This document shows positions 23,032-32,305 of a stretch of 35,831 bases of DNA, piece by piece (position 1 is the first letter of the stretch; each line of letters starts with the position of its first letter). The position numbers were made by a program, and so were the translations under genes. Origin of the DNA: CALACW01 sp002431305 (GTDB lineage: Bacteria; Bacillota; Clostridia; Oscillospirales; Acutalibacteraceae); assembly GCA_937890355.1 (NCBI GenBank), contig CALACW010000085.1, positions 1 to 35,831 on the forward strand, given 5' to 3'. Under the pieces are notes generated by a model. It did not search any database. It had not been told where the DNA came from and was given only the letters and a program-made list of their open reading frames with translations.

Positions 23032-25353
23032 TTACTTAAAATCGGCTTTTATCTCGCCGTTGTCGGAAGTCAAAGTAATTTCGGAAATATTCATATGTCG
23101 GTTGTCAATAAGAATATTGGTGATTCTGTCCTCAATCTGCTTTCTTATCGCGTTGCGGAGATCTCTCGCTCCGCGTACGCCTCCGACCGCGCCATCCGCG
23201 ATAGTCTCGGGCACGGACTCGTCGTAGAAAAGCTTAATTCCCTTGTCTCTTAACGAGGGAACAAGTTCGTCGATAAGAAGCTTGGCGATTTTAACGTAAT
23301 CTTCTTTTGTCAACGAATTAAATACGATTATCTCGTCGACTCTGCCTACGAATTCAGGTCTTAAAAATTCATTCAAAGCCTTTAACGCTCTGTCTGCGGA
23401 AGCGGTATTCTTATCCTTGCCGAATCCGAGCGCGCCCTCGCGGATTGACGAACCCGCGTTGGAGGTCATTATTATAATCGTATTTTCAAACGATACGGTT
23501 CTGCCCTGCGCGTCGCTTGTTTTTCCCTCGTCGAGAATCTGCAGAAGAATATTCATAACGTCTGGGTGGGCTTTCTCTATTTCGTCGAACAAAATTACGG
23601 AGTACGGCTTTCTTCTGACCTTTTCGGTAAGCTGACCGGCTTCGTCATAACCTACGTATCCCGGAGGCGAACCGATAATTCTCGAAACCGAATGTTTCTC
23701 CATAAATTCGGACATATCAAGACGTATGAGAGTTTCCGGAGTGTCAAAAAGCTCGTTTGCAAGCTGTTTTACAAGCTCTGTTTTTCCTACGCCAGTAGGA
23801 CCTACAAATATAAACGAGGCGGGGCGTTTCTGCGGACTTAATCTGATTTTACTTCTTCTGATAGCGGCACATACTGCGTCGACAGCCTTATCCTGTCCTA
23901 TAATTCTCGCTTTCAGATGCTTATCGAGGTCTGCAAGCTTATCGAGGTCTGAATCTATAATCTTTCTTACCGGAATGCCTGTCCAGAGATTTATTACCTT
24001 TGCAATATCATCCTCAGTTACCGCATTGTCGGAGGCTTTTTCTTTAAGCTCGGGAAGCTTAGCTTCTATTGCGGTAATTTCGGTTCTGACCTTGGAAAGT
24101 TCCTCATAATCGGAATCTTCCTTAGCGTTGACCATAAGGTCATCCTCTTCTTCACGTAAGGATGCAAGCTCGTTTTCCGCAGTTTCGCAGTCGCTTATCG
24201 CCTTGTTTCGTAAATTCGCGCAAGTACACGCCTCGTCAAGCAAATCTATCGCCTTATCGGGCAGGAATCTGTCGTTGATATAACGCTCGGAAAGAGTGAC
24301 TGCGAGATAAAGAAGCCTGTCCGAAATCGTAACGCGGTGATAATTCTCGTAATACTCCTTAATTCCTCTCAGCATTTCTACGGCGTCGTCAATCGAGGGT
24401 TCCTCGACCTTGACGGGCTGAAAACGTCTTTCGAGAGCGGCGTCTTTTTCAATGTGCTTACGGTATTCAGTAAATGTCGTAGCGCCTATAACCTGAATTT
24501 CTCCGCGGGAAAGAGCGGGTTTTAGAATATTCGCGGCGTTCATGGAACCCTCCGCGTCGCCCGTGCCGACAAGGTTGTGAACCTCATCGATAAAGAGGAT
24601 AATATTACCCTCGCTTTTGACTTCGTCGATAAGCCCCTTGATTCTGCTCTCAAACTGACCCCTGAACTGCGTGCCTGCGACAAGCGCAGTAAGATCGAGA
24701 AGCATAATTTCCTTATCTTTAAGCTTAGCGGGAACCTCGCCCGAAGCAATTTTGAGTGCAAGTCCCTCCGCGATAGCGGTTTTACCTACGCCGGGTTCGC
24801 CGATAAGACAGGGATTGTTCTTCGTTCTTCTGCAAAGAATCTGCGTAACTCTGTATATTTCGTCGTTACGTCCTATAATTCTGTCAATCTCGCCGCTGCG
24901 CGCCTTTTTCGTAAGGTCTGTACAGTAGAGATTTAAGAATTTTCTTTTCTTTTCATTATGCTGTTTTTTCTTCCTGCCGAAAAGTTTTCTGCCCTCTTTA
25001 TCTTCGGGCTGAGAATCGGATTCGGATGTCTTTTCGTCCAAAGACTCTGTATTTCCGTCGGCTTCATTGTTAACAATGCCGAGATTCTGCATAAACGGAA
25101 TTGTTCCCGCTCCGCCGAAATCAAAGCTGTCTCCGAGACTCTCCATCGCGTCGCCGAGCTGTTCGCTGACTGCGTCGACATCGTCCTCCGTTATTCCCAT
25201 TTTCTCCATCATCTGTTTGATGGGACCTATATTCATTTCCATGGCGCATTTGAGACAAAGTCCCTCCTGCGTTGTTTCGTCGCCGTTTATTTTCGAAATA
25301 AACACAACTGCGGGGCGTTTTTTACACCTCGAACACATCATACTTTTATCCAT
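23032..25353 (-). CDS. ClpE-like AAA+ unfoldase with N-terminal zinc finger
   Basis: 773 aa Hsp100/Clp ATPase that unfolds proteins for ClpP. The N-terminus carries a four-cysteine zinc finger (Cys7-x2-Cys10, Cys33-x2-Cys36) in place of the usual double Clp_N domain, the ClpE arrangement. A disordered acidic then Lys-rich linker (about 90-140) follows. AAA-1 has Walker A GEPGVGKT (185-192) and FIDEVHN; a short coiled-coil middle domain lies near 380-440. AAA-2 has Walker A GPTGVGKT (518-525) and LFDEIEKAHP. The ClpP-binding loop is present as ALGFG (LGF 642-644). AAGGAG precedes the ATG. It is 29 bp after pgsA. No CtsR operator was seen in that gap. Confidence 0.9.
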   Translation of the reverse strand: MDKSMMCSRCKKRPAVVFISKINGDETTQEGLCLKCAMEMNIGPIKQMMEKMGITEDDVDAVSEQLGDAMESLGDSFDFGGAGTIPFMQNLGIVNNEADGNTESLDEKTSESDSQPEDKEGRKLFGRKKKQHNEKKRKFLNLYCTDLTKKARSGEIDRIIGRNDEIYRVTQILCRRTKNNPCLIGEPGVGKTAIAEGLALKIASGEVPAKLKDKEIMLLDLTALVAGTQFRGQFESRIKGLIDEVKSEGNIILFIDEVHNLVGTGDAEGSMNAANILKPALSRGEIQVIGATTFTEYRKHIEKDAALERRFQPVKVEEPSIDDAVEMLRGIKEYYENYHRVTISDRLLYLAVTLSERYINDRFLPDKAIDLLDEACTCANLRNKAISDCETAENELASLREEEDDLMVNAKEDSDYEELSKVRTEITAIEAKLPELKEKASDNAVTEDDIAKVINLWTGIPVRKIIDSDLDKLADLDKHLKARIIGQDKAVDAVCAAIRRSKIRLSPQKRPASFIFVGPTGVGKTELVKQLANELFDTPETLIRLDMSEFMEKHSVSRIIGSPPGYVGYDEAGQLTEKVRRKPYSVILFDEIEKAHPDVMNILLQILDEGKTSDAQGRTVSFENTIIIMTSNAGSSIREGALGFGKDKNTASADRALKALNEFLRPEFVGRVDEIIVFNSLTKEDYVKIAKLLIDELVPSLRDKGIKLFYDESVPETIADGAVGGVRGARDLRNAIRKQIEDRITNILIDNRHMNISEITLTSDNGEIKADFK

Positions 25354-25382
25354 TTTTTTCTCCTTATGAAGAAACCGTAAAA

Positions 25383-26072
25383 TTACTTTTTATTCTTTTC
25401 TTTTTTTGCGGCTTCTCTTAACTGTCTTGCTTTTTCTTTTCCCTCAGGGCTGAATCTTTCCTTGACCTGCTTATGCGTTGCAGGCATATAGCTTGCAAAC
25501 GCGACGAAGGTCATAATTACCGATATAACGACAAGAACCATCATAACCTTTTCGGGTATTTCGAACACGCTTCTGAACGCGCCTATCTCGGGGCCGAACG
25601 CGATTATTCCTATCATTATTATGTAAAAAACCATCGTGGCGGCTTTGCCGAAAATCTCGGCCGCTCCGGGCTTAATACCGAACGCAATCATCAGTCCTCC
25701 GCCTATGAGCATAAACAATTCCTTTGCGATAAAAAGGAGAAATACCCATGCGAAAGCGTGAAGAGACGGGCTTTCGGCATGAAGAAACGTTATAAACAGA
25801 ACGACGGCGATAGTAGCCTGCGTGAGTTTATCGGCGATAGGGTCAAGCATTTTGCCCAGTTCGCTTACCTGATTGAATCTTCTCGCAATCTTTCCGTCAA
25901 AGAAATCGCTTAATCCGGACAGCGCAAGAACCGCGACCGACCAGATATAATATCCTTTCATAAACAGAACCGCGAATACCGGAACCAAAAGTATACGTAT
26001 AAAAGACAGCAGATTTGGAACTGTCCATACTTTTTCAAATAAATAACCCGTTTTCTCTTTTAAAACTGACAT
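25383..26072 (-). CDS. pgsA: CDP-diacylglycerol--glycerol-3-phosphate 3-phosphatidyltransferase
   Basis: Membrane enzyme that makes phosphatidylglycerophosphate, the first committed step to phosphatidylglycerol and cardiolipin. 229 aa with about five to six hydrophobic segments. The CDP-alcohol phosphotransferase motif is complete: Asp56, Asp59-Gly60, Ala63-Arg64, Gly73, Asp77 and Asp81. The N-terminal TVPNLLSFIRILLVPVFA is typical of PgsA. A basic tail (KARQLREAAKKEKNKK) extends past the last helix and makes the protein somewhat longer than the common 180-200 aa. GGAGGGGG precedes the ATG. It follows the CvpA gene by 18 bp. Confidence 0.93.
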   Translation of the reverse strand: MSVLKEKTGYLFEKVWTVPNLLSFIRILLVPVFAVLFMKGYYIWSVAVLALSGLSDFFDGKIARRFNQVSELGKMLDPIADKLTQATIAVVLFITFLHAESPSLHAFAWVFLLFIAKELFMLIGGGLMIAFGIKPGAAEIFGKAATMVFYIIMIGIIAFGPEIGAFRSVFEIPEKVMMVLVVISVIMTFVAFASYMPATHKQVKERFSPEGKEKARQLREAAKKEKNKK

Positions 26073-26090
26073 TTTTATACCCCCTCCGAA

Positions 26091-26774
26091 TCAGGATAAT
26101 AAATTAATTACGCTCAGATTCTGCGAAATATATCCGCAGATCAAAGAGCTTTCGACAACCTTGTTCAAAGGCTCGTACGAATATGAAATAACAATAAGAA
26201 TATTGGCGGCGATTACAACGTAAAGCACGCCTTTAAACGCTCCGAATACTCCGCCTAAAACGGATCCGACTCTTTTCAGAGGTCTCGGGGTCAGACGTTT
26301 TAGGATAAAACGGAGAACCATCCTTATAATTATAACCAAAACAATAAATAAAAGCAAATAAACAACCGTTTTCAGTATTCCTGTTACAACGGGGCGTACT
26401 ATCTGCGATTCTATCGCGTCGACAGTCGACATTGCGTTATAATTCAGTTTTGTCAGGTCGATATTGCCTTGAGAAAACAGAGTATTCCGCACCGAATCCG
26501 GCAAAAAGCCGAATGTTTCGCTTATCTTATTCTTTATACTCTCTCCCGTTATTTCAACGCCGGAAAAAATACCTGACAAATAAGCAAGCACAGTGTTTTT
26601 AATATTGTTTTCATAAATCAGCGGAGAAATTCTGTCGCCTAAGTACTTTGCAAGAACCATTGCACCGCCTGCAGCGGCAATATCCGCAATTACTACGAAT
26701 ATTCCTCTTTTAGCCGCGGAATAAATACTTAAAACAAACAGAGCAATCAACGCTATATCAATAATATACTGCAC
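26091..26774 (-). CDS. CvpA family membrane protein
   Basis: 227 aa protein with four hydrophobic segments (N-terminal pair near residues 4-45, then about 133-158 and 172-200). The last pair is linked by PRPLKRVGSVLGGVFGAFKGVLYVV, the conserved glycine-rich signature of the CvpA family. CvpA proteins are tied to envelope integrity and colicin V production in Enterobacteria; in Firmicutes the role is unclear. The start is GTG at 26774 with GGAGGGA upstream. The SD overlaps the end of the DUF5711-type gene, which stops 3 bp before, so the two are translationally close. Confidence 0.83.
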   Translation of the reverse strand: MQYIIDIALIALFVLSIYSAAKRGIFVVIADIAAAGGAMVLAKYLGDRISPLIYENNIKNTVLAYLSGIFSGVEITGESIKNKISETFGFLPDSVRNTLFSQGNIDLTKLNYNAMSTVDAIESQIVRPVVTGILKTVVYLLLFIVLVIIIRMVLRFILKRLTPRPLKRVGSVLGGVFGAFKGVLYVVIAANILIVISYSYEPLNKVVESSLICGYISQNLSVINLLS

Positions 26775-26777
26775 GCA

Positions 26778-28133
26778 TTATCCCTCCAGACTGCCCGAGC
26801 CTGTTGTATGCTCCGTTTTTTGCACCGAATAATCGGAGTATGCGGAAAATCTGTCTATGCTGTTTACGCTCAAAACATACACGCAGTCACCGTTGGCGGT
26901 AACATCGGACGCATATTTTATATTATCGATTTTTCCTGTAATGTCACCGCTGTAGCCGACACACTCAACTGAATCGGAGAACAGAACGGCGCAGTAATGG
27001 TCGGTTGCGGAAAATCCTCTGACCTTACCGTTAAGTTTTGTCTTTGTTTTTATCTCTCCGTTTTTATCAAATCTGATAACGTTGTTTTCGTCCGAATCAG
27101 CACCGCTTTGCGTTACAATGCAAAGTCCGTTATCATAGAAGTCGTAATACTCGAGACTGTCGCCCTCAAACGTATATACGGTTGTAAGCTCTTTGTCGTT
27201 AAGAAGGTGAATGCCGTTCTTGCCGACAATCAATATTTTATCGGCTCCGACATACTTGACGGAAACAATAACGTCGCCTATATCAAGAGAAACATAAGCC
27301 TGATTGTATTTAAAATCAAAAACGTTAATCTTGCTGATAAGGCTTGCGTTTTTTGCACCAATCGACGCGGCGGCAACTCTCCTGCTGTTTTTTGAAAGAG
27401 AAATGCATGAAATATAATTGTCGGCGCTGTTAAATTCAAAAACTTTTTCGCCGGAATCAGAGTACACGCTTAAAACGCTTGCGGATTCGCTTCCGACGGT
27501 CGAAAATGCATAGTAACCGGTTTTTGATATATCGCATGTTATAATTTTAGAGGGCAGTTCTATTTCGGGGTCGCTTCTCGAACCGCGTATGATTCTGAAC
27601 TTATTTTCTCCTCTGTCGTACACGAGAAGATTTCTTCCCGCGCAGACAATTTGAGGCGACGAATAATCAAAACTGACAATATCGCTTGAAGAACCCGAAG
27701 ACGAATACTGCGAAACAGTTGAATCATTTAATAATACAAATGCGTTTTTAAACGGCTTAAACGCCCTTACGCTGTCCGAATCAACGCTGACGGGGTATGA
27801 ATCCGTCGACAGCGACAAAAACAGAGAGCGTACATTGCCGTTAACTGATTTAAAATCCGGAGCAAAAAATACATATGAAACAATTAAAAGAACAACAAGA
27901 ACCAGGGCGCAGAGGCTGACAAAGAAAACAGTCTTCTTTTTTTTCGGATTTTTGTTTTCAGGTTCGGATTCGTTTTCCTCGTTTTCTTTTTTTCTAAGCC
28001 GTATTTCCGCCTTTTTTATATCCTCGGGATCTATCGGATCGCCGTCTATATTAATCAGCTTATCTGTATCGTAATACTCGTTTATATCATCGGAAAAATC
28101 CTGAGTATCGTCATTTTTTTTCTTCTTTCGCAT
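26778..28133 (-). CDS. DUF5711-type membrane-anchored beta-propeller protein
   Basis: 451 aa. The first 66 residues are highly charged (acidic, then Lys-rich KNPKKKK), followed by one membrane helix (about 68-90) and a long extracytoplasmic domain of repeated beta strands with WD40-like spacing (for example FSTVGSESASVLSVYSDSG, KINVFDFKYNQ, IRFDKNGEI). It resembles the DUF5711 family of Clostridia; no activity is known. A propeller fold suggests a binding scaffold at the envelope. GGGGTGA precedes the ATG. It lies 11 bp after truA and 3 bp before the CvpA gene. Confidence 0.7.
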   Translation of the reverse strand: MRKKKKNDDTQDFSDDINEYYDTDKLINIDGDPIDPEDIKKAEIRLRKKENEENESEPENKNPKKKKTVFFVSLCALVLVVLLIVSYVFFAPDFKSVNGNVRSLFLSLSTDSYPVSVDSDSVRAFKPFKNAFVLLNDSTVSQYSSSGSSSDIVSFDYSSPQIVCAGRNLLVYDRGENKFRIIRGSRSDPEIELPSKIITCDISKTGYYAFSTVGSESASVLSVYSDSGEKVFEFNSADNYISCISLSKNSRRVAAASIGAKNASLISKINVFDFKYNQAYVSLDIGDVIVSVKYVGADKILIVGKNGIHLLNDKELTTVYTFEGDSLEYYDFYDNGLCIVTQSGADSDENNVIRFDKNGEIKTKTKLNGKVRGFSATDHYCAVLFSDSVECVGYSGDITGKIDNIKYASDVTANGDCVYVLSVNSIDRFSAYSDYSVQKTEHTTGSGSLEG

Positions 28134-28144
28134 TATTTCACCCC

Positions 28145-28882
28145 TCAGTAATTGACTTTGTTAAGATAGAGCCCATGCGCGGGAGCTGTAATTCCCGCTT
28201 TTGCCCTGTCTTTTGACTCTATAATTCCGGCAACATCATCCGCTTTTATTTTCCCCTGTGAAACATATAAAAGCGTGCCGGTCATTATTCTGACCATATT
28301 ATATAAAAATCCGTCTGCCTCAACTGTAAAAACAACTTCGTCTTCTTTTTTTTCAATGTCAGCAAATTTTACAGTCCGTACATTCGACAAAGCTGTGCTT
28401 CCGGACGCACAGAATGATGAAAAATCATGTTTTCCGATAAAATACGACGACGCTTTTTTCATTTCACCGACATTGAGCGGGTATTTATATAATAATACCT
28501 TATTATAATTGAACGGGTCTTTAATTTTACCCTCTTTTATTCTGTAAATATACTGTTTTGAAACGCAGTCAAATCTTGCATGAAAATCAAGCGGGACTTT
28601 TTCACATTTCAATACGGCAATGTCATCAGGAAGATACGTGTTAAGCGCCATAACAAGATTCTCATCCTTAATATCAAGTTCGCTCCTGAAATTAAGGCAG
28701 AATTCGTTAGCGTGAACGCCCGTATCGGTTCTCGAACAGCCGTGAACGGCAATATGTTCCCCGAATACACGTTCGATCGCTTTTTCAAATCTGCCCTGAA
28801 CGGTGTCGGCATTATCCTGAATCTGCCAGCCGTGATACGCAGAGCCGTCGTATGCGACGGTAAGTTTCTGATTTACCATCAT
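28145..28882 (-). CDS. truA: tRNA pseudouridine(38-40) synthase TruA
   Basis: Cytoplasmic enzyme that isomerises uridines 38-40 in the tRNA anticodon arm. 245 aa, the usual size. The catalytic motif is CSRTDTGVHA with Asp53; AYDGSAYHGWQ at the start and RFDCVSKQYIYRI and DGFLYNMVRIM further on are standard TruA blocks. The start ATG overlaps the ecfT stop (ATGA); a second ATG follows at once. The link ecfT-truA is widely conserved in Firmicutes, usually near ribosomal protein genes, which are absent here. Confidence 0.95.
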   Translation of the reverse strand: MMVNQKLTVAYDGSAYHGWQIQDNADTVQGRFEKAIERVFGEHIAVHGCSRTDTGVHANEFCLNFRSELDIKDENLVMALNTYLPDDIAVLKCEKVPLDFHARFDCVSKQYIYRIKEGKIKDPFNYNKVLLYKYPLNVGEMKKASSYFIGKHDFSSFCASGSTALSNVRTVKFADIEKKEDEVVFTVEADGFLYNMVRIMTGTLLYVSQGKIKADDVAGIIESKDRAKAGITAPAHGLYLNKVNY

Positions 28883-29694
28883 ATCACCGCTTTAAAGAAA
28901 TAATTCAATACAATAATGCCCGCAAGGACAAGAACTACAATAACAAGAGAAATATAATCTCTCGCGCACAGCTTGAACTTTTTCATTCTTGTTCTGCCTT
29001 CCCCGCCGGTATAGCACCTGCATTCCATCGCAAAAGCGAGCTCATAAGCGCGCCTGAATGAGTTTACAAACAACGGTACGAATACGGGAACCAATGCTTT
29101 GGCTCTTTGGACAAGCCCGCCTGTTTCAAGGTCTGCGCCCCTTGCCTTCTGAGAATCCGTAATCTTTTCGATTTCATCTATAAGCGTCGGAATAAATCTC
29201 AATGCAATGGTCATCATCATCGCAAGCGTATGGACGGGAACTTTAATATAGTTTAAAGGCGAAAGCAGACGTTCGATTCCGTCAGTCAAAGCCGTCGGCG
29301 ACGTCGTGTAGGTGAGCAGAGAACTGACAAAAATCAGAGCCATAATTCTGACTATCATAAATGCGGACGTGCATAATCCGGATGAGGTTACCTTAATTTT
29401 CCACCATTCGAGAAGAACCGTTCCTTTATCGTTATAAAAAATCTGCAAAAGCGATGTAAATACAATAATTATTGCAATAGATTTCATGCCTTTCATTATA
29501 AGACGAATAGATATTTTCGATACGAGAACGGCAAAAACCGCAAATGCGCACGCAAGCGCCAATGAGTAAAAGTTTTTACATACAAATAATTCCGCTATCA
29601 TAAAAACCGTAAGAACGATTTTTATTCTCGGATCAAGTTTGTGAACAACAGAATTTCCGGGAAAATACTGACCAATCGTAATATCTTTTATCAT
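28879..29694 (-). CDS. ecfT: ECF transporter transmembrane subunit EcfT
   Basis: Shared membrane subunit of group II energy-coupling factor transporters, which couples the two ATPases to exchangeable vitamin-binding S components. 271 aa with several hydrophobic helices. The two coupling-helix motifs are SQKARGAD (Ala-Arg-Gly 184-186) and AMECRCY (Glu-Cys-Arg 224-226), the second differing from the standard Ala-Arg-Gly but at the right place. LDPRIKI near residue 20 is typical. It overlaps ecfA2 by 4 bp and truA by 4 bp. No S component is in the window. Confidence 0.93.
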   Translation of the reverse strand: MIKDITIGQYFPGNSVVHKLDPRIKIVLTVFMIAELFVCKNFYSLALACAFAVFAVLVSKISIRLIMKGMKSIAIIIVFTSLLQIFYNDKGTVLLEWWKIKVTSSGLCTSAFMIVRIMALIFVSSLLTYTTSPTALTDGIERLLSPLNYIKVPVHTLAMMMTIALRFIPTLIDEIEKITDSQKARGADLETGGLVQRAKALVPVFVPLFVNSFRRAYELAFAMECRCYTGGEGRTRMKKFKLCARDYISLVIVVLVLAGIIVLNYFFKAVI

Positions 29695-30557
29695 CCGAGA
29701 GCCCCCCTTTCCCTAACGAAACGGCAAAGCTCTTTACGCGCGCTTTCCATAGTATATATATCTGTGTTTACGTCATATCCCGCTTTTTTCAGCGCAAGCA
29801 TAATGTTTGTGACGCACGGAACATTGAGTCCCATTTCAACAAGCTCGCCCGCATGTGAAAAAACTTCGTCCGCACCGCCGTGCAAGGCAATCCCGCCTTT
29901 ATTCATTACAACAATGTCATCTGCCATATCGGCAGCGTCCTCCATGGAATGCGATACAATTATTACGGTGGCACCTGTTTTAACTCTATAATCCTTTATC
30001 AGATTTAAAATTGTATTTTTTCCCCTCGGGTCAAGCCCCGCCGCGGGTTCGTCCAGAACAAGAACCTCCGGCTGCATTGCCATAACTCCGGCTATGGCAA
30101 CGCGCCTTTTCTCTCCGCCCGAAAGGTCAAACGGTGACTTTTTCAGCATGTCGGGCGTAATTCCGACAAAAGAAGCAATATTTCTAATTCTCGAATCTAT
30201 TTCAGACTCCGACAGCTTCATATTTTTCGGACCGTATGCTATATCTTTATAAACCGTTTCCTCAAAAAGCTGATATTCGGGATACTGAAAGCACAGTCCG
30301 ACTTTAAATCGAACATCGTGCTGGGTCTGTTTATCTTTATTTATATCCTCGCCGTTGAGCAGAACAGAGCCGGAATCCGGAACGAGAAGCGCGTTAAACA
30401 TTTTAATGAGTGTGCTTTTGCCGGAACCGGTATGCCCTATCACTGCGGTAAGTGAACCTTTTTTTATTGATAAATTTACATTATTAAGCGCCTTGATTTC
30501 AAAAGGCGTGTTTTTTGAATAAGAATATGAAATATTTTTTATTTCGAGAACATTCAC
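29691..30557 (-). CDS. ecfA2: ECF transporter ATPase EcfA2
   Basis: 288 aa nucleotide-binding subunit that pairs with EcfA1 to energise vitamin uptake. Walker A is GHTGSGKST (residues 41-49), the Q-loop is FQYPEYQLFEETVYKDIAYGP (family hallmark), the signature is LSGGEKRR and Walker B is VLVLDEPAAGLDP. The C-terminal 60 residues are the dimerisation extension typical of these ATPases. I assign it as A2 because it sits between A1 and ecfT and has the YPEYQLF-type Q-loop. It overlaps both neighbours by 4 bp. Confidence 0.94.
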   Translation of the reverse strand: MNVLEIKNISYSYSKNTPFEIKALNNVNLSIKKGSLTAVIGHTGSGKSTLIKMFNALLVPDSGSVLLNGEDINKDKQTQHDVRFKVGLCFQYPEYQLFEETVYKDIAYGPKNMKLSESEIDSRIRNIASFVGITPDMLKKSPFDLSGGEKRRVAIAGVMAMQPEVLVLDEPAAGLDPRGKNTILNLIKDYRVKTGATVIIVSHSMEDAADMADDIVVMNKGGIALHGGADEVFSHAGELVEMGLNVPCVTNIMLALKKAGYDVNTDIYTMESARKELCRFVRERGALG

Positions 30558-31420
30558 TTTACCGCCTCCCCTGACATATATTTTTCAAATGAAGCGATAA
30601 AATCATCGGCTGAAAGAATATCTCCGCCGAGATTTATATTATCATCTCTCAATTTTTTTGCCAGAACAGCCGCAGGGGGCATTTCGAGTCCGCAGTCGTT
30701 TATAAGTTTCTCGTTTGCAAAAACCTCAACAGGTGTGCCGTCTGCGACTTTTTTACCCGAATCCATTATAACGACTCTGTCGGCTCTGATTGCCTCTTCC
30801 ATAAAATGAGTTATAAATACAACGGTGATGCCCATCTCTTTATTAAGTTTGAGCATTACGTTCATGACGTCGCGCCTGCCCGAAGGGTCGAGCATTGCTG
30901 TCGGCTCGTCAAGTATGATACATCGGGTTCTCATTGCGATTATCCCCGCTATTGCAACTCTCTGTTTCTGTCCGCCGGAAAGCTTATGAGGCTCGTGGAA
31001 CCTGTATTCGTACATTCCGACAGCTTTTAAAGACTCGTCAACCCTTTTTCTTATTTCATCGGGGGCAACGCCGAGATTCTCGGGACCGAACGCAACATCC
31101 TCCTCGACGATTGTCGCAACAATCTGATTATCGGGATTCTGCATAACAACTCCGACAATCTGCCTGATATCGTACTCTTTCGATTCATCGGATGTATCCA
31201 TTCCGTTAACGGTTATTTTTCCGCTCTCCGGAACGGCAATAGCATTCGCAAGTTTAGCAACGGTCGATTTACCCGAACCGTTGTGTCCGAGCACAGCAAC
31301 GAATTCGCCGTTTTTTATTTCAAGATTTAAATGTTCAAGGGCAAGAGGATTCGGAGTATCCGAATCCGATTCATAACGAAACGATACGTCCTCAAATTTA
31401 ATTAATGTGTTACTGTCCAT
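30554..31420 (-). CDS. ecfA1: ECF transporter ATPase EcfA1
   Basis: 288 aa nucleotide-binding subunit of the ECF module. Walker A is GHNGSGKS (residues 45-52), the Q-loop VMQNPDNQIVATIVEEDVAFG is characteristic of A1, the signature is LSGGQKQ (147-153) and Walker B is IILDEP (168-173). It is first in the ecfA1-ecfA2-ecfT-truA series and starts 21 bp downstream of the methyltransferase gene. AAGGA precedes the ATG. Confidence 0.94.
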   Translation of the reverse strand: MDSNTLIKFEDVSFRYESDSDTPNPLALEHLNLEIKNGEFVAVLGHNGSGKSTVAKLANAIAVPESGKITVNGMDTSDESKEYDIRQIVGVVMQNPDNQIVATIVEEDVAFGPENLGVAPDEIRKRVDESLKAVGMYEYRFHEPHKLSGGQKQRVAIAGIIAMRTRCIILDEPTAMLDPSGRRDVMNVMLKLNKEMGITVVFITHFMEEAIRADRVVIMDSGKKVADGTPVEVFANEKLINDCGLEMPPAAVLAKKLRDDNINLGGDILSADDFIASFEKYMSGEAVK

Positions 31421-31441
31421 AGAAAATCCTTAAAATTTTAT

Positions 31442-32305
31442 TTATCTCTTCCAAACTGCGGCAGAACCGCACGGTAAAACTCCGCCGGATGCGGTTACGG
31501 GAAGTCCGAGTTCGTCCGATGAAGCACCGCCCCCGAATTTCGGGTTAATAAGCGAAGAGAGTATATACTCCATAACGGCGGGCGAAAGTCCGGTTGTATA
31601 TGAACTTATTAAAAACATAAGCGAATCGTCAGTCAAAAGTTTTACGCTCTTCTCGCACAGCGAGTATACTTCATCCTCAAGTTTCCATATCTCTCCGCCG
31701 GGACCTCTTCCGTACGACGGAGGATCCATAATTATAATATCGTAATGATTTCCGCGTCTTATTTCACGTTCAACAAATTTAACGCAGTCGTCGACAAGCC
31801 ATCTTACGCTCTTATCTTCAACCGAAGATGAACGCGCGTTCTCTTTTGCCCACTGAACCATGCCTTTCGACGCGTCGACATGCGTAACCGATGCGCCTGC
31901 TTTCAGTGCGGAGACAGTGGCGGCTCCAGTGTATGCAAACATATTGAGAACTTTAACCGGTCTGCCCGCGTTCTTTATGCAGTCTGCAACCAAATCCCAG
32001 TTAGCCGCCTGTTCGGGAAAAATGCCCGTGTGTTTAAATCCCATAGGCTTAACGTTAAACGCAAGTTCTTTATAATTTACAGTCCAGCGTTCCGGAAGTT
32101 TTCTGTAAACCTCCCACTTGCCGCCGCCCGACGACGAACGGATATATCTGGCGTCCGCCTTTTTCCACAGCGGATGAATTTTCGGGGTTTTCCATATAAT
32201 CTGAGGGTCGGGTCTTATTAAAATTACGTCTCCCCAACGCTCAAGACGTTCGCCGTCCGAGCAGTCTATAAGCTCGTAATCTTTCCACTCTGAAGCAGTT
32301 CTCAT
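31442..32305 (-). CDS. Class I SAM-dependent methyltransferase, RlmK/RlmI-related
   Basis: 287 aa methyltransferase of the Methyltrans_SAM/COG1092 group, probably acting on ribosomal RNA. The SAM-binding strand and loop are NMFAYTGAAT (121-130), the ribose-binding acidic residue is Asp144 (HVDAS), and the catalytic loop is MDPPSYGRGPGG (193-204). Unlike the RlmI-like protein at 13135-14358 it has no PUA domain; the first 90 residues are a small distinct domain. The specific base modified cannot be told. Its ATG shares one base with the glmM stop (TAATG). Confidence 0.86.
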   Translation of the reverse strand: MRTASEWKDYELIDCSDGERLERWGDVILIRPDPQIIWKTPKIHPLWKKADARYIRSSSGGGKWEVYRKLPERWTVNYKELAFNVKPMGFKHTGIFPEQAANWDLVADCIKNAGRPVKVLNMFAYTGAATVSALKAGASVTHVDASKGMVQWAKENARSSSVEDKSVRWLVDDCVKFVEREIRRGNHYDIIIMDPPSYGRGPGGEIWKLEDEVYSLCEKSVKLLTDDSLMFLISSYTTGLSPAVMEYILSSLINPKFGGGASSDELGLPVTASGGVLPCGSAAVWKR

